A stretch of 64,000 nucleotides of DNA from an uncultured Flavobacteriaceae bacterium. Its GTDB lineage: Bacteria; Bacteroidota; Bacteroidia; Flavobacteriales; Flavobacteriaceae. The notes under the pieces are model-generated. The model was not told the origin of the DNA and did not search any database. It saw nothing but the letters and a program-made list of their open reading frames with translations. Each line of letters opens with the position of its first letter. Positions within the stretch are counted from its first letter, which is position 1. The translations under genes were made by a program, and so were the position numbers. The stretch covers positions 1 through 64,000 of the forward strand of contig CANNCM010000006.1 of NCBI GenBank assembly GCA_947503105.1, written 5' to 3'. This document shows, piece after piece, positions 37,640 through 47,123 of the stretch.

Positions 37640-38137
37640 ATGAACAAAAGAGTAGCATATATCATCTTTTTAGTTTTTCTGAATATTGGTCTCGATCAGT
37701 ATTCAAAACACCTTGTAAGAGCAAAGGTAACACCAGGTTCACGTACTGAAATTGTAGGTGAAGCCCTTCAGTTGATGAATGTAGAAAACTCTGGTGCATT
37801 TTTGGGAATAGGAAGTGATTCTAGCCCAACCATAAAACTAATTTTTCTTCTTATTTTGCCCGTAATTGTTCTTGGAATTGTGCTTTACCATCTCTTTACA
37901 AATCGCCACCTAGATGCCCTTTCTGTTGTTGGTTTTAGCTGTGTTGCTGGTGGCGGAATTGCCAATATGTATGATCGCTTTGCTTACGGATCCGTAACAG
38001 ACTTCTTGTTTATGGATTTTGGATTTACACAGACCGGTATTTTCAACATTGCAGACATGTCTGTAACAACAGGAATGCTATTACTGATCATTGCTTCATT
38101 TCAACAAAAACGAAAAAACAAAAAAATTACCCCGTAA
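37640..38137 (+). CDS. lspA: Lipoprotein signal peptidase II
   Basis: 165 residues, four membrane helices. The two catalytic aspartates are in the family blocks GGIANMYDRFAYGSVTDF and FNIADMSVTTG; VENSGAFLG is the third conserved block. It removes signal peptides from the lipoproteins seen elsewhere in the window. The end abuts the convergent amidohydrolase gene, with no bases between the coding regions. Confidence 0.96.
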   Translation: MNKRVAYIIFLVFLNIGLDQYSKHLVRAKVTPGSRTEIVGEALQLMNVENSGAFLGIGSDSSPTIKLIFLLILPVIVLGIVLYHLFTNRHLDALSVVGFSCVAGGGIANMYDRFAYGSVTDFLFMDFGFTQTGIFNIADMSVTTGMLLLIIASFQQKRKNKKITP

Positions 38138-39415
38138 TTAATTTTTATAAATTACGCCATCTTTCATCACAAAACTGATGCGTTCCATTGTAGAAATATC
38201 TTCCAATGGGTTTGTATCAGTAGCAACAATATCCGCAATAAAATTTGATTTAATTTGACCTAATTCATTGGCAAGACCCAATACTTTAGCATTGGTCAGT
38301 GTCGCCGATTGAAGCGCTTCCATAGGGGGCATACCAACCTCTACCATATAACCAAATTCTTTGGCATTTTGACCATGAGGAAATACTCCAGCATCTGTTC
38401 CAAAAGCAATCTTGACTCCGCGTTTGTAGGCTTTGGCAAAAGTACTTTGGATTTTTGGTCCAATTTCCAATGCTTTTGGCACTATAATTTCTGGGTAAAA
38501 TCCATCAATTTTAGCATTTTCAGCTACAGCTTTTCCAGCAGTAATTGTTGGCACAAAATAAGTTCCATATTGTTTCATGAGATCCATGGTTTTATAGCTC
38601 ATTTTTGTACCGTGTTCTATGGTTGTTACACCACCAATAACAGCGCGTTGCATCCCTTCATCTCCATGAGCATGAGCCGCGATAATCATCCCATAATCTT
38701 TAGCGGTTTGACATATCGCTTTGACTTCTTCTAGTGTAAACTGTGGATTTTGTCCATTTTTGGCCACACTCAAAACACCACCTGTAGCAGTAATTTTAAT
38801 ATTATCGGCGCCATTTTTGTAACGTTGTCGCACTGCTTTTCTGGCCTCATCTGGACTATTAATTACGCCTTGTTCTGGCCCTGGATCTCCCATCAAAAGT
38901 TTTTTTCTGCCATTGGTAGGGTCGGCATGACCTCCTGTTGTTGCAATGGCTTTACCTGCCGTAAAAATTCTTGGCCCCACAATGGTTTTCTTGTTAATGG
39001 CATTTCTAAGGGCAATGTTTACCCCCGTACCTCCTAAGTCGCGCACCGTTGTAAATCCTGCCATGAGTGTAATTTCTGCAAAATTTACAGACTTGAAAGC
39101 AATATCGGCTTCATTGGCTGTAAACTGATCCATGTAGCGTTTTGGATTGTATTCATTTTCCATATGAACATGCAAATCAATCAAACCTGGCATTACTGTT
39201 TTAGATTTTAAATCTATCACTTTATCATTGGGCTGATCAGGAGTTACATAACCATTTTGAATAGATTCAATTTTATTCCCAGAAACTATAATTGTTTTTT
39301 GTGAAAGTAATTCTCCTTTTTCGGTGTCGATAAGTTGCCCACAGTGCAAATAAATATTTTGAGCAAATCCTGTACATATTTGTAAGAGAAAAAATAAAAA
39401 TATGATCTTTTTCAT
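38138..39415 (-). CDS. Secreted amidohydrolase (imidazolonepropionase/prolidase-like)
   Basis: 425 residues with a signal peptide (KKIIFLFFLLQICTGFAQ). Amidohydrolase metal-site motifs: DLHVHME, AHAHGDEGM, EHGTKM, and GTDAGVFPHGQ. The family includes periplasmic Xaa-Pro dipeptidases of the amidohydrolase type and other cyclic-amide hydrolases; the substrate cannot be assigned. Its neighbours give no clear context. Confidence 0.85.
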   Translation of the reverse strand: MKKIIFLFFLLQICTGFAQNIYLHCGQLIDTEKGELLSQKTIIVSGNKIESIQNGYVTPDQPNDKVIDLKSKTVMPGLIDLHVHMENEYNPKRYMDQFTANEADIAFKSVNFAEITLMAGFTTVRDLGGTGVNIALRNAINKKTIVGPRIFTAGKAIATTGGHADPTNGRKKLLMGDPGPEQGVINSPDEARKAVRQRYKNGADNIKITATGGVLSVAKNGQNPQFTLEEVKAICQTAKDYGMIIAAHAHGDEGMQRAVIGGVTTIEHGTKMSYKTMDLMKQYGTYFVPTITAGKAVAENAKIDGFYPEIIVPKALEIGPKIQSTFAKAYKRGVKIAFGTDAGVFPHGQNAKEFGYMVEVGMPPMEALQSATLTNAKVLGLANELGQIKSNFIADIVATDTNPLEDISTMERISFVMKDGVIYKN

Positions 39416-39426
39416 AACATTAAAAT

Positions 39427-40578
39427 TTAAGATAAAAACTCCAAAACAGAAGTAGTAATAACTTCAATTTGATCATCATCCAGTTCTGTATGCATAGGCA
39501 ATGAAATCACTTCTTTTGAGAGTTGATTTGTCACCTTGAAATCTGCATCATTATAACGTTCATCTTGATACGCTTTTTGTTTGTGTAAAGGAATTGGATA
39601 ATACACTCCACAAGGAATTCCTTTTGAATTCAGGTGGGCTACCAATGCATCTCGATCTGTGTTTTTTAGTTTTAAAGTGTATTGATGAAAAACATGGCAA
39701 TCGCAGTTATCGCAAATGGTTTCACATCCATTTCCAGCTTTTGGTATTTCAATGTTTGGATGATTTTTAAAAGCGGCATTATATTTTCGAGCGGCATTTT
39801 GACGGGATTTATTATAGTTGTCTAAATGCGATAGTTTTGCGTCCAATACTGCTGCTTGAATCGAATCTAATCTGGAATTGACACCCACGACATCGTGATG
39901 ATATCGCTTATACATCCCATGATTTACTATGCCTCGAATGGTGTGTGCCAAATCGTCGTTATTGGTAAAAATCGCTCCGCCATCGCCATAGCATCCCAAG
40001 TTTTTGGAAGGAAAAAAAGAAGTTGACGCTACATCTCCAATAGTTCCTGCTTTTGCTTTAGAACCATTAGATGCAGTATAGGTCGCACCAATCGCCTGAG
40101 CGTTGTCTTCAATAACATATAAATCATGCTTTTTTGCAAGTGCTAGAATGGCTTCCATATCTGCACACTGCCCAAACAAATGTACTGGAACAATCGCTTT
40201 TGTTTTTGGTGTTATTGCTTTTTCTATAGCGTCTATATCGATATTGAATCGATCTGGGTCAACATCGACAAGCACAGGGGTTAATCCTAGTAGTGCAATG
40301 ACTTCTACAGTCGCTGCAAATGTAAAATCTGCTGTGATCACCTCATCTCCTGGCTGTAGCCCCAATCCCATCATCGCAATTTGAAGGGCATCCGTACCAT
40401 TGGCACAAGGGATAACGTGTTTTACCCCTAAATAATCTTCAAGATTTTTTTGAAATTCTTTGACTTTGGGTCCATTAATAAACGAAGTTGTATCAATTAC
40501 TTCCTGGATGGAGGTATTTACTTGATCTTTTATAGCAGCATATTGACCTTTGAGGTCTACCATTTGAATTTTTTTCAT
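39427..40578 (-). CDS. DegT/DnrJ/EryC1/StrS family aminotransferase
   Basis: Start taken at ATG 40578 (MKKIQMVDLKGQYAAIKDQ); the frame is open upstream to 40602. 383 residues. PLP-dependent sugar aminotransferase: the PLP Lys is in STSFFPSKNLGCYGDGGA, and INTGG-like ENAQAIGATY and SRLDSIQAAVL are conserved. It may make an amino sugar for the cell envelope, which is plausible beside a Kdo transferase gene. A Cys/His-rich insert (GCETICDNCDCHVFH) near residue 290 is unusual within the family and looks metal-binding. Confidence 0.9.
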   Translation of the reverse strand: MKKIQMVDLKGQYAAIKDQVNTSIQEVIDTTSFINGPKVKEFQKNLEDYLGVKHVIPCANGTDALQIAMMGLGLQPGDEVITADFTFAATVEVIALLGLTPVLVDVDPDRFNIDIDAIEKAITPKTKAIVPVHLFGQCADMEAILALAKKHDLYVIEDNAQAIGATYTASNGSKAKAGTIGDVASTSFFPSKNLGCYGDGGAIFTNNDDLAHTIRGIVNHGMYKRYHHDVVGVNSRLDSIQAAVLDAKLSHLDNYNKSRQNAARKYNAAFKNHPNIEIPKAGNGCETICDNCDCHVFHQYTLKLKNTDRDALVAHLNSKGIPCGVYYPIPLHKQKAYQDERYNDADFKVTNQLSKEVISLPMHTELDDDQIEVITTSVLEFLS

Positions 40579-40694
40579 ATTGCCTTTTATCAGAAAACAC
40601 ATTGGTTTTGTGCATCACAAAAATACAAAAATAGCATTGGTCAAATGCTAAATTTAAGATAAAGAATGTATTTTTGTTTTTAAAACACAACAAT

Positions 40695-41939
40695 TTGTTT
40701 GTCATTTATAACCTTTTTACTGCATTTGTCCAATTGCTACTTCCAATTGCAGGAGGGCTAAATTCAAAGTTAAAAAAGGGTATTAATGGTCGTCAAAAGA
40801 CCTTTGAAATTCTTCGAAATACTATTCAAAAAGAGGATACTGTTTTTTGGTTTCATTGTGCTTCGCTTGGGGAATATGAACAAGGACTACCTGTTTTTAA
40901 GGCCCTAAAAATAAAATATCCCGAAGCAAAGATTGTTCTGTCATTTTTTTCTCCCTCTGGATACGAAATTCGAAAGCAAAACTCTTTGACTTCTACAGTG
41001 GTGTATTTGCCTCTTGATACCAAAAGTAATGTTCAAAAATTTATAGAAGCTGTACATCCAAAACTTGTTGTTTTTGTAAAGTATGATTTATGGCCAAATT
41101 ACTTAAATGCTCTAAAAAATCATCCTTCTAAAGTTGTATTAATTTCGGCATTATTAAGACCTCATCAGTATTTTTTCAAGTTTTATGGCAAAGCATTTCA
41201 AAGCTTGTTTTTTAGTTTTGATCATATTTTTACCCAAAATATTGAATCAAAAAAATTATTAAAAACAATTGGTTATGAAAATGTAACTGAAGCAAATGAC
41301 ACCCGTTTTGATCGTGTTTCAAGTCAATTATTACAAAATAATACGCTTGATTTTATCGAAGATTTTGTCAATGATAAATTGTGTCTTGTGGCTGGAAGCA
41401 CTTGGGTAGAAGATGAAGAGTTATTGATTCCATTCATTCAAAAAACGGACTCATCAACTAAATTTATTATTGCACCACATTCGATAAAAAAACAAGGCAT
41501 AAAAAGGTTAAAAGCTGCTTTTGGCGACAATGCTGTTTTATTTTCTGAACACGACAATGTGTCCATTTCTGAAAAACAGGTTTTTATTGTTGATACCATT
41601 GGGTTGCTTTCCAAAATTTACAACTATGCAGATATTGCCTACATTGGTGGTGGCATGGGTAGCAGTGGACTTCACAATACACTAGAAGCTGCTGTTTTTG
41701 GTCTTCCCATCGTTATTGGTAAAAATTATCATAAGTTTCCTGAAGCAAAAGAGATGCTAAATCTAGGGGGGCTTTTTAGTGTTGAAAACAAAAAAACTCT
41801 TGAAAAAGCTCTAAATAAACTTATTGATGATAAGGATTTTAGAACTAATTGTGGCAAAAAAAATAAAGCTTATATAGATGACAACAAAGGAGCCACGACT
41901 CTAATTTTGGATGAGTTGATGCTGTTGCTTAAAGACTAG
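40695..41939 (+). CDS. waaA: 3-deoxy-D-manno-octulosonic acid transferase (Kdo transferase)
   Basis: No ATG begins the conserved N-terminus. I use TTG 40695, giving MFVIYNLFTAF; TTG 40674 adds seven residues. About 414 residues. GT30: N-terminal membrane anchor, then the acceptor domain with FHCASLGEYEQGLPVF, and the donor domain with VAGSTWVEDEE, IIAPHSI and AYIGGGMGSSGLHNTLEAAVFGLPIV. It adds Kdo to lipid IVA in LPS synthesis. Its end overlaps the convergent GH16 gene by 11 bp. Confidence 0.9.
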   Translation: MFVIYNLFTAFVQLLLPIAGGLNSKLKKGINGRQKTFEILRNTIQKEDTVFWFHCASLGEYEQGLPVFKALKIKYPEAKIVLSFFSPSGYEIRKQNSLTSTVVYLPLDTKSNVQKFIEAVHPKLVVFVKYDLWPNYLNALKNHPSKVVLISALLRPHQYFFKFYGKAFQSLFFSFDHIFTQNIESKKLLKTIGYENVTEANDTRFDRVSSQLLQNNTLDFIEDFVNDKLCLVAGSTWVEDEELLIPFIQKTDSSTKFIIAPHSIKKQGIKRLKAAFGDNAVLFSEHDNVSISEKQVFIVDTIGLLSKIYNYADIAYIGGGMGSSGLHNTLEAAVFGLPIVIGKNYHKFPEAKEMLNLGGLFSVENKKTLEKALNKLIDDKDFRTNCGKKNKAYIDDNKGATTLILDELMLLLKD

Positions 41940-42711
41940 GGTTTTTGTAAACTTTGATATAATCAATTATAAATTCTTGCGGAAAAATGGTGTCATCTAC
42001 TTCAAATCCACCAAAATATCCTCCAACTGCTAAATTTAGAATAAGATAAAATGGCTTATCAAAAGGCCATATTTCTGAGGTTTTTTCTTCTGGCGCAAAA
42101 GTGTAAACCATTTCGTCATCTACAAAAAATTGAATTTGATTTTCGTCCCATTGCATTTTATAGACATGGAACCCCTCCTCGATGTTTTCAAATGAAGAAA
42201 TTTTTGTGTTTTTAGATACACCATAACTATCCTTGGTATGAAGGGTGTTATGAATTTTTCCTGGCATTCTACCCACATATTCCATGATGTCAACTTCCCC
42301 ACAGCTTGGCCAGTTATTGTCTTCGATATCATGCCCAAGCATCCAAATTGCTGGCCATACACCTTTGCCTTTTGGAAGTTTTGCTTTGACCTCTACAGTG
42401 CCGTACTGAAATTCAATTTTGTCTTTTGTTGTAATTCTTCCAGAAAAATAACGCTCTCCTTCTTTTGTGGCTTTAATGACAAGTTTTTCATCTCTGACAA
42501 ATATATTGTCTTTGGTGTAATACTGATATTCTTTATTGCCCCAGCCACAAAGTTCTGGACACCCATCGCCCAATTCATAATTCCAATGTTTTAGGTCTAA
42601 AACGGAGTGTTCAAAATCATCATTGAAAATAATGCGTTTTCCAGGATTATTTTCCTCCGATTTGAAAAGAAGTGAAAATAATAATAAGAGTAAAATTCTA
42701 ATCATCATCAT
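41929..42711 (-). CDS. GH16 beta-1,3-glucanase (laminarinase-like), single domain
   Basis: 260 residues with a short N-terminal hydrophobic signal (MMMIRILLLLLFSLLF). Glycoside hydrolase family 16: the catalytic EVDIME spans 139-144, with E139 as nucleophile and E144 as acid/base. WGNKEYQYYT and GVWPAIWMLGH are conserved laminarinase blocks. It would cut internal beta-1,3 bonds of laminarin. It begins 4 bp inside the end of the GH3 gene (ATGA), so translation is coupled. It ends the PUL and overlaps the Kdo transferase tail. Confidence 0.92.
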   Translation of the reverse strand: MMMIRILLLLLFSLLFKSEENNPGKRIIFNDDFEHSVLDLKHWNYELGDGCPELCGWGNKEYQYYTKDNIFVRDEKLVIKATKEGERYFSGRITTKDKIEFQYGTVEVKAKLPKGKGVWPAIWMLGHDIEDNNWPSCGEVDIMEYVGRMPGKIHNTLHTKDSYGVSKNTKISSFENIEEGFHVYKMQWDENQIQFFVDDEMVYTFAPEEKTSEIWPFDKPFYLILNLAVGGYFGGFEVDDTIFPQEFIIDYIKVYKNPSL

Positions 42712-44969
42712 AACTTAAATTTAAGACTTAAATCTGCCGTGGAATCCCCTCCAATAAAAACAGAAAATTCCCCTGGCTGGAATATAAAATCCCCATTGCT
42801 GTTGTAGAAGCCAAGTTCTTTTTCTGTGAGTTTGAATTGGACTGTTTTTGTGGCCCCTGGTTGTAAATTGATTAATTTAAAGCCCTTTAAATTTCGAACC
42901 GCTTGAGCAGGACGTGCAAAGTGATCCTTCACATACAACTGAACAACTTCTTTGCCTTCAAAATTTCCAGAGTTTGTTACTTCAACGCTGACATCTAAAG
43001 TTGTATCCGTTTGACTTTCAATTTTCAAATTCTGATACTCAAAAGTGGTGTAACTCAAACCATAGCCAAAAGGATACAAAGGTGTGTTTTCTTCGTCTTG
43101 ATAGTGTGTCCAAAACACTTCTCCCGGTGATGGTAAGTTTGGTCTTCCTGTACTTTTATAATTGTAATAGATGGGCACTTGACCAACAGATCGTGGAAAA
43201 GTCATGGGCAATTTACCACTAGGGTTGTAATCGCCGTACACAACTTGTGCGATTGCATTTCCACTTTGTGATCCCAGTTGCCAGGCTTCAACAATTGCAG
43301 GAATATGTTCGTTTGCCCAATTCAAAACCAAGGGTCTTCCGTTGTTTAAAACAAGAACAATATTTTTATTGACATTGTAAACTGCTTCCAGAAGTTCTTG
43401 TTGTAGTCCGGGGAGTCCGAGGTTTGTTCTGCTTCGCCCTTCTCCACTTTGAAAACCATGTTCGCCTAAAACCATCACCACAACATCCGATGTTTTGGCA
43501 AGATTCAAAGCGGCAGCAAAACCGCTTTTATCAGTAGTGTTGATGTTTAATTCTTTTGCAAATTGTAGGGGGCCAATATTTAATGTTGTGCCAACAGAAT
43601 ATTCGACATTGTTTCCAGGATAAGACTTTAAACCTTCAAGAACTGAAACCGCAGAATTTTTTTCTGCAGCTAATATCCAATTGCCTAAAGGACTTGTTTT
43701 ATCGTCGGCGAGATCACCAATCAAGGCTATATTAAGACCCTCTTTTTTTAGAGGTAACAATTGGTTTTTATTTTTTAAAAGTACGATTGATTTTTTGGCT
43801 ATATCTAAACTTGCATCTTGAAGAGATGTATTTCCTATCGTTGCAGTTTCTCGAGTATAATCGCAGTATTTGTAAGGGTCATCAAAAAGCCCAAGTTCAA
43901 ATTTTACACGTAATATTCGTCCTGCAGCATCATCAATGTGTTTTTCATCGACAACACCAGATTTGACTAAACCTGCCAAATGCTCCACATAAGCTAGTGA
44001 TTGCATGTCCATATCAGAGCCCGCTTCGACTGCCAATTGTGCTGCTTCTTTAGCATTCTCTGCATAGCCGTGTTCAACCATTTCTTCTATAGAGCCCCAA
44101 TCTGAAACAACAAAACCATCAAAATTCCAATCACGTTTAAGGAGATCTCGCTGAAGATATTTACTTCCTGTCGCAGGCACACCATTGAGTTGACTAAATG
44201 AATTCATAAAGGTGCGCACACCAGCATCAACTGTAGCTTTGAATGGAGGCATAATTACATTGTGTAGAGTTTGTGTTCCTACATCAACGGCGTTGTATTC
44301 TTTTCCAGATTCGATAAAACCATAACCCGCAAAGTGTTTGGCGCATGCAGCAATTGTTGATGGATTTGATAAATCATCTCCTTGAAAACCTTTGACGCGT
44401 GCATGTGCAATTTTAGAACCTAAATAGGGGTCCTCGCCAGCGCCTTCCATCACACGTCCCCAGCGTGCATCTCTTGAAATATCGACCATAGGTGCAAATG
44501 TCCAATTGATCCCTGCCGCAGCAGCTTCTTTGGCCGCATTTTTGGCCGAAGTTTCTATGGCCTCTAAGTCCCAACTTGCAGCTTCTGCTAAAGGAATTGG
44601 GGAAATTGTTTTGAAGCCATGAATGACATCAAACCCAAAAATTAATGGAATCCCCAAACGGGTTTCTTCAACGGCAATTTGTTGTAGTTTTAATACATTT
44701 TCTACGCCGTGTACATTAAGCATAGAACCCACATACCCCTTTTTGAGATGGTCAAATTGTATGGCTGCAGAACCTTCTTTTGGCGCTGGGCCTGTAACAT
44801 CCCAAAAACTAGAATATTGATTCATTTGACCAATTTTCTCTTCGAGAGTCATTTGTTTCAATAGAGCACTTACGCGTTCATTCACGCTTAGTGTTTTTGA
44901 TTTAGAATCACATGAATTGAGCACAAAAAAACAAATTGTTGAGAGAAATGTAAGCTTAGCTTTAATCAT
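42708..44969 (-). CDS. bglX: GH3 beta-glucosidase (BglX-like), PUL
   Basis: 753 residues. Lipoprotein-type signal (TICFFVLNSC, Cys 20). The GH3 N-terminal barrel holds the nucleophile D290 in VVSDWGSIEE, and KHFAGYG and GINWTFAPMVDISRDARWGR are conserved. The C-terminal sandwich has LGEHGFQSGEGRSR, and a fibronectin-like FnIII domain follows (from about 645). It would release glucose from beta-linked oligosaccharides; with the two GH16 genes the target is laminarin-type glucan. Three bases separate it from the upstream GH16 lipoprotein gene. Confidence 0.93.
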   Translation of the reverse strand: MIKAKLTFLSTICFFVLNSCDSKSKTLSVNERVSALLKQMTLEEKIGQMNQYSSFWDVTGPAPKEGSAAIQFDHLKKGYVGSMLNVHGVENVLKLQQIAVEETRLGIPLIFGFDVIHGFKTISPIPLAEAASWDLEAIETSAKNAAKEAAAAGINWTFAPMVDISRDARWGRVMEGAGEDPYLGSKIAHARVKGFQGDDLSNPSTIAACAKHFAGYGFIESGKEYNAVDVGTQTLHNVIMPPFKATVDAGVRTFMNSFSQLNGVPATGSKYLQRDLLKRDWNFDGFVVSDWGSIEEMVEHGYAENAKEAAQLAVEAGSDMDMQSLAYVEHLAGLVKSGVVDEKHIDDAAGRILRVKFELGLFDDPYKYCDYTRETATIGNTSLQDASLDIAKKSIVLLKNKNQLLPLKKEGLNIALIGDLADDKTSPLGNWILAAEKNSAVSVLEGLKSYPGNNVEYSVGTTLNIGPLQFAKELNINTTDKSGFAAALNLAKTSDVVVMVLGEHGFQSGEGRSRTNLGLPGLQQELLEAVYNVNKNIVLVLNNGRPLVLNWANEHIPAIVEAWQLGSQSGNAIAQVVYGDYNPSGKLPMTFPRSVGQVPIYYNYKSTGRPNLPSPGEVFWTHYQDEENTPLYPFGYGLSYTTFEYQNLKIESQTDTTLDVSVEVTNSGNFEGKEVVQLYVKDHFARPAQAVRNLKGFKLINLQPGATKTVQFKLTEKELGFYNSNGDFIFQPGEFSVFIGGDSTADLSLKFKL

Positions 44970-44971
44970 TT

Positions 44972-46093
44972 TTATTGATAGACCCTGATGTAATCGACTT
45001 CCATAGTATCTTGTGTGAAATTTGGATCTATATCTCCGCCAAGTGTACCGCCCATTGCGACATTGAAGATAAAAAAGAAGTCTTCATTGAATGGATAGTA
45101 TGGTTCGACACCAGATGTATTCATCACAAAAAACTGTGTCCCATCTAAATATGCTGTTATGCTTGAAGCTGTCCAATTTATTGAATACACATGGAATTCA
45201 TTTGAAGTTGAATTTGTAGTATCTAACCCATATTCTCCACGATCCCCATTTGCAAGCTTCCAATGCAAAGTTGATTTTACTTTATTCTTATCTTGAAACT
45301 GTTCCATGATATCAATTTCGCCACATTGAGGCCATCCAACTTCGGGATAATTTGCGCCTAGCATCCAAAGTGCAGGCCATGTCCCTTGTGCTGATGGTAA
45401 TTTTGCACGTATTTCTATACGTCCATATTTGAATTCAAATTTATCTTGAGTTTTTATCCGTGCAGAAGAATATGATCCATTAGATTCTTTGATGGCTTTA
45501 ATTTTTAGTATTCCTCCTTCTCTGATAACGTTATTTGTACTTGAGGTATAAATTTGTACTTCTTGATTTCCCCATCCACCGCCACCGGTTTCAGTAGTCC
45601 ATTTCGAAGTATTTATTGCCCCAGTACCATCAAATTCATCAAACCAAACCAAAACATCATTGTTACCAGATCCGCCGTTACCAATAACGAAAATTTTTAA
45701 ATTTTCAATTTTTGAAATTCTATCCTCTGTTTCGGAGTAGGCATAAACATATAGTGGAAATTGATTGATTCCCAAATCTGTCATTGAATATGAAAACTGT
45801 CCTGTTGTGTTTTGCGTTTCAGACCCATTATTTCCTACCTTAAAACCAAATTTTATGGCATTCGTAGCTGTTGCTGTTACCGAAAAATTTCCAGATCCAT
45901 CACCAAAAGGATCGTTGTCATTTTGTCCTTGAACAGTTACATTGACGACTAAGTTTGTTGGAACAATTTGTTGTGAACCTCCGCCGTTATTACCTCCGCC
46001 AGAGGAATCATCTCCTCCAGAAGAACATGAAACTAAAACTGTGGATATACTAAATATTGTGATGAATAGTAAAGATGTGAATTTGTTTAGCAT
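44972..46093 (-). CDS. GH16 laminarinase lipoprotein with N-terminal PKD-like domain
   Basis: 373 residues. Lipobox Cys in STVLVSCSSGGDD, then a Gly/Ser/Asn linker (GGGNNGGGSQQ). Residues of about 45-140 form a PKD-like domain related to those in the two neighbouring proteins, with a SGNFSVTATATNAIKFGF core. From about 150 a GH16 catalytic domain follows: WGNQEVQIYTS, TWPALWMLGAN, and EIDIME at 259-264 with E259 and E264 catalytic. As a lipoprotein it is probably surface-exposed and makes the first cuts on the glucan. A stem-loop lies just upstream. Confidence 0.93.
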   Translation of the reverse strand: MLNKFTSLLFITIFSISTVLVSCSSGGDDSSGGGNNGGGSQQIVPTNLVVNVTVQGQNDNDPFGDGSGNFSVTATATNAIKFGFKVGNNGSETQNTTGQFSYSMTDLGINQFPLYVYAYSETEDRISKIENLKIFVIGNGGSGNNDVLVWFDEFDGTGAINTSKWTTETGGGGWGNQEVQIYTSSTNNVIREGGILKIKAIKESNGSYSSARIKTQDKFEFKYGRIEIRAKLPSAQGTWPALWMLGANYPEVGWPQCGEIDIMEQFQDKNKVKSTLHWKLANGDRGEYGLDTTNSTSNEFHVYSINWTASSITAYLDGTQFFVMNTSGVEPYYPFNEDFFFIFNVAMGGTLGGDIDPNFTQDTMEVDYIRVYQ

Positions 46094-46109
46094 TGTGAAA
46101 AGATAATGA

Positions 46110-46130
46110 GGCAGATAAAAATATCTGCCC
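46110..46130 (-). promoter_or_regulatory. Intercistronic stem-loop in the PUL
   Basis: GGCAGATA pairs with TATCTGCC (46110-46117 with 46122-46129) in the gap between the PKD lipoprotein and the GH16 gene. There is no T-run, so it is more likely an mRNA processing or stability element than a terminator. Confidence 0.55.
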
Positions 46131-46150
46131 CAATTATTGAACTATAAAAC

Positions 46151-47101
46151 TTATTGAGCCTTATACTTTGCATACCATGCAAAACCGCCTCCTTCTTGAA
46201 TACAACGTACATGAAGAGTATTGGCCGTAATTGAAATGATATCATACTCAACGTCACCAACATACCAGCCCATAAATCCGCCATCGGATAGTTTAAAACT
46301 AGTTTGACGGTATGGTTCTCCATCATAAGCACCTTCTAAGGCTGCTTTTGAAGACGACGGGAGAAATGATACATTTTTCACACCAAACATTGTAGTTGCT
46401 ACAGATTCGTCGTGACATATGTCTCCTGCAACGCCAATAACGCTAGCATATGCTCCAGGCACAAATGATGGTCCGGCAGTTTGTTCAAAAGTTAAACCGT
46501 TAGCTGTTTTTGTAAATACAAATACATTATTATCTGTCATACACGCTTTTTCAGTATCATTTGGTTGAATACTATTCCACCAGTTTGGCCATGAGAAGTC
46601 TAAATTTCCATAATCATCTTCAACTGGTCCTAGTCCTAAATAAGTTGGAGCTGTTGCATCCCAAACCCAAGTTTTGCTGTCGCCTTCATTAGCGCCAGCT
46701 AGGAAGGTTTCTGCTTCTGGATCTTCAAAAGCACTGTACACTTCAATATCGAAAGTTGCGCTAGACAAAACACCTGCCGTTCCTACTGCACTTACAATAA
46801 CCGTATAGGAGTTTACACCGACTTGTGTGTATCTGTGCGTAATTGTTCCCGAAGAATTTGTTTCAGAATTTCCGTCACCAAAATTGAATTGATACGCTAG
46901 AGCAGCATCTGCTGTTGCAGAAAACGTTACAAATCCTGTACCATCGCCGCTTGTATTATTGGCATCTGCGCCAACTATTTCTGTACTTACTTGAACATTA
47001 GTTGGAGAGGTAATTGGTCCAAAATCATGTTCATCTTCTTCACATGCTGTAACCACAAGCAGTGAAAGAAAAAAGACTGATAAATATTTTAAATTTTTCA
47101 T
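46151..47101 (-). CDS. PKD-domain lipoprotein, candidate surface glycan-binding protein
   Basis: 316 residues. Lipobox SLLVVTAC with Cys 20. An acidic EEDEHD follows, then a PKD domain (about 35-120, FSATADAALAYQFNFGDGN, HRYTQVG). The C-terminal half has many Trp and Asp (KTWVWDATAPTYLG, SWPNWWNSIQPND, GGFMGWYVGDVEY) in a lectin-like beta-rich block. Its position between SusCD and the GH genes, and its lipid anchor, fit a SusE/F-like glycan-binding protein. No catalytic motif is seen. Confidence 0.75.
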   Translation of the reverse strand: MKNLKYLSVFFLSLLVVTACEEDEHDFGPITSPTNVQVSTEIVGADANNTSGDGTGFVTFSATADAALAYQFNFGDGNSETNSSGTITHRYTQVGVNSYTVIVSAVGTAGVLSSATFDIEVYSAFEDPEAETFLAGANEGDSKTWVWDATAPTYLGLGPVEDDYGNLDFSWPNWWNSIQPNDTEKACMTDNNVFVFTKTANGLTFEQTAGPSFVPGAYASVIGVAGDICHDESVATTMFGVKNVSFLPSSSKAALEGAYDGEPYRQTSFKLSDGGFMGWYVGDVEYDIISITANTLHVRCIQEGGGFAWYAKYKAQ

Positions 47102-47123
47102 AATTATAATTTAAATTGTTTTA

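Noticed and set aside
38134-38160. Hairpin at the lspA/amidohydrolase junction as a terminator
   Set aside because: The GTAATT/AATTAC stem is six A/T-rich pairs with a long loop; too weak to call.
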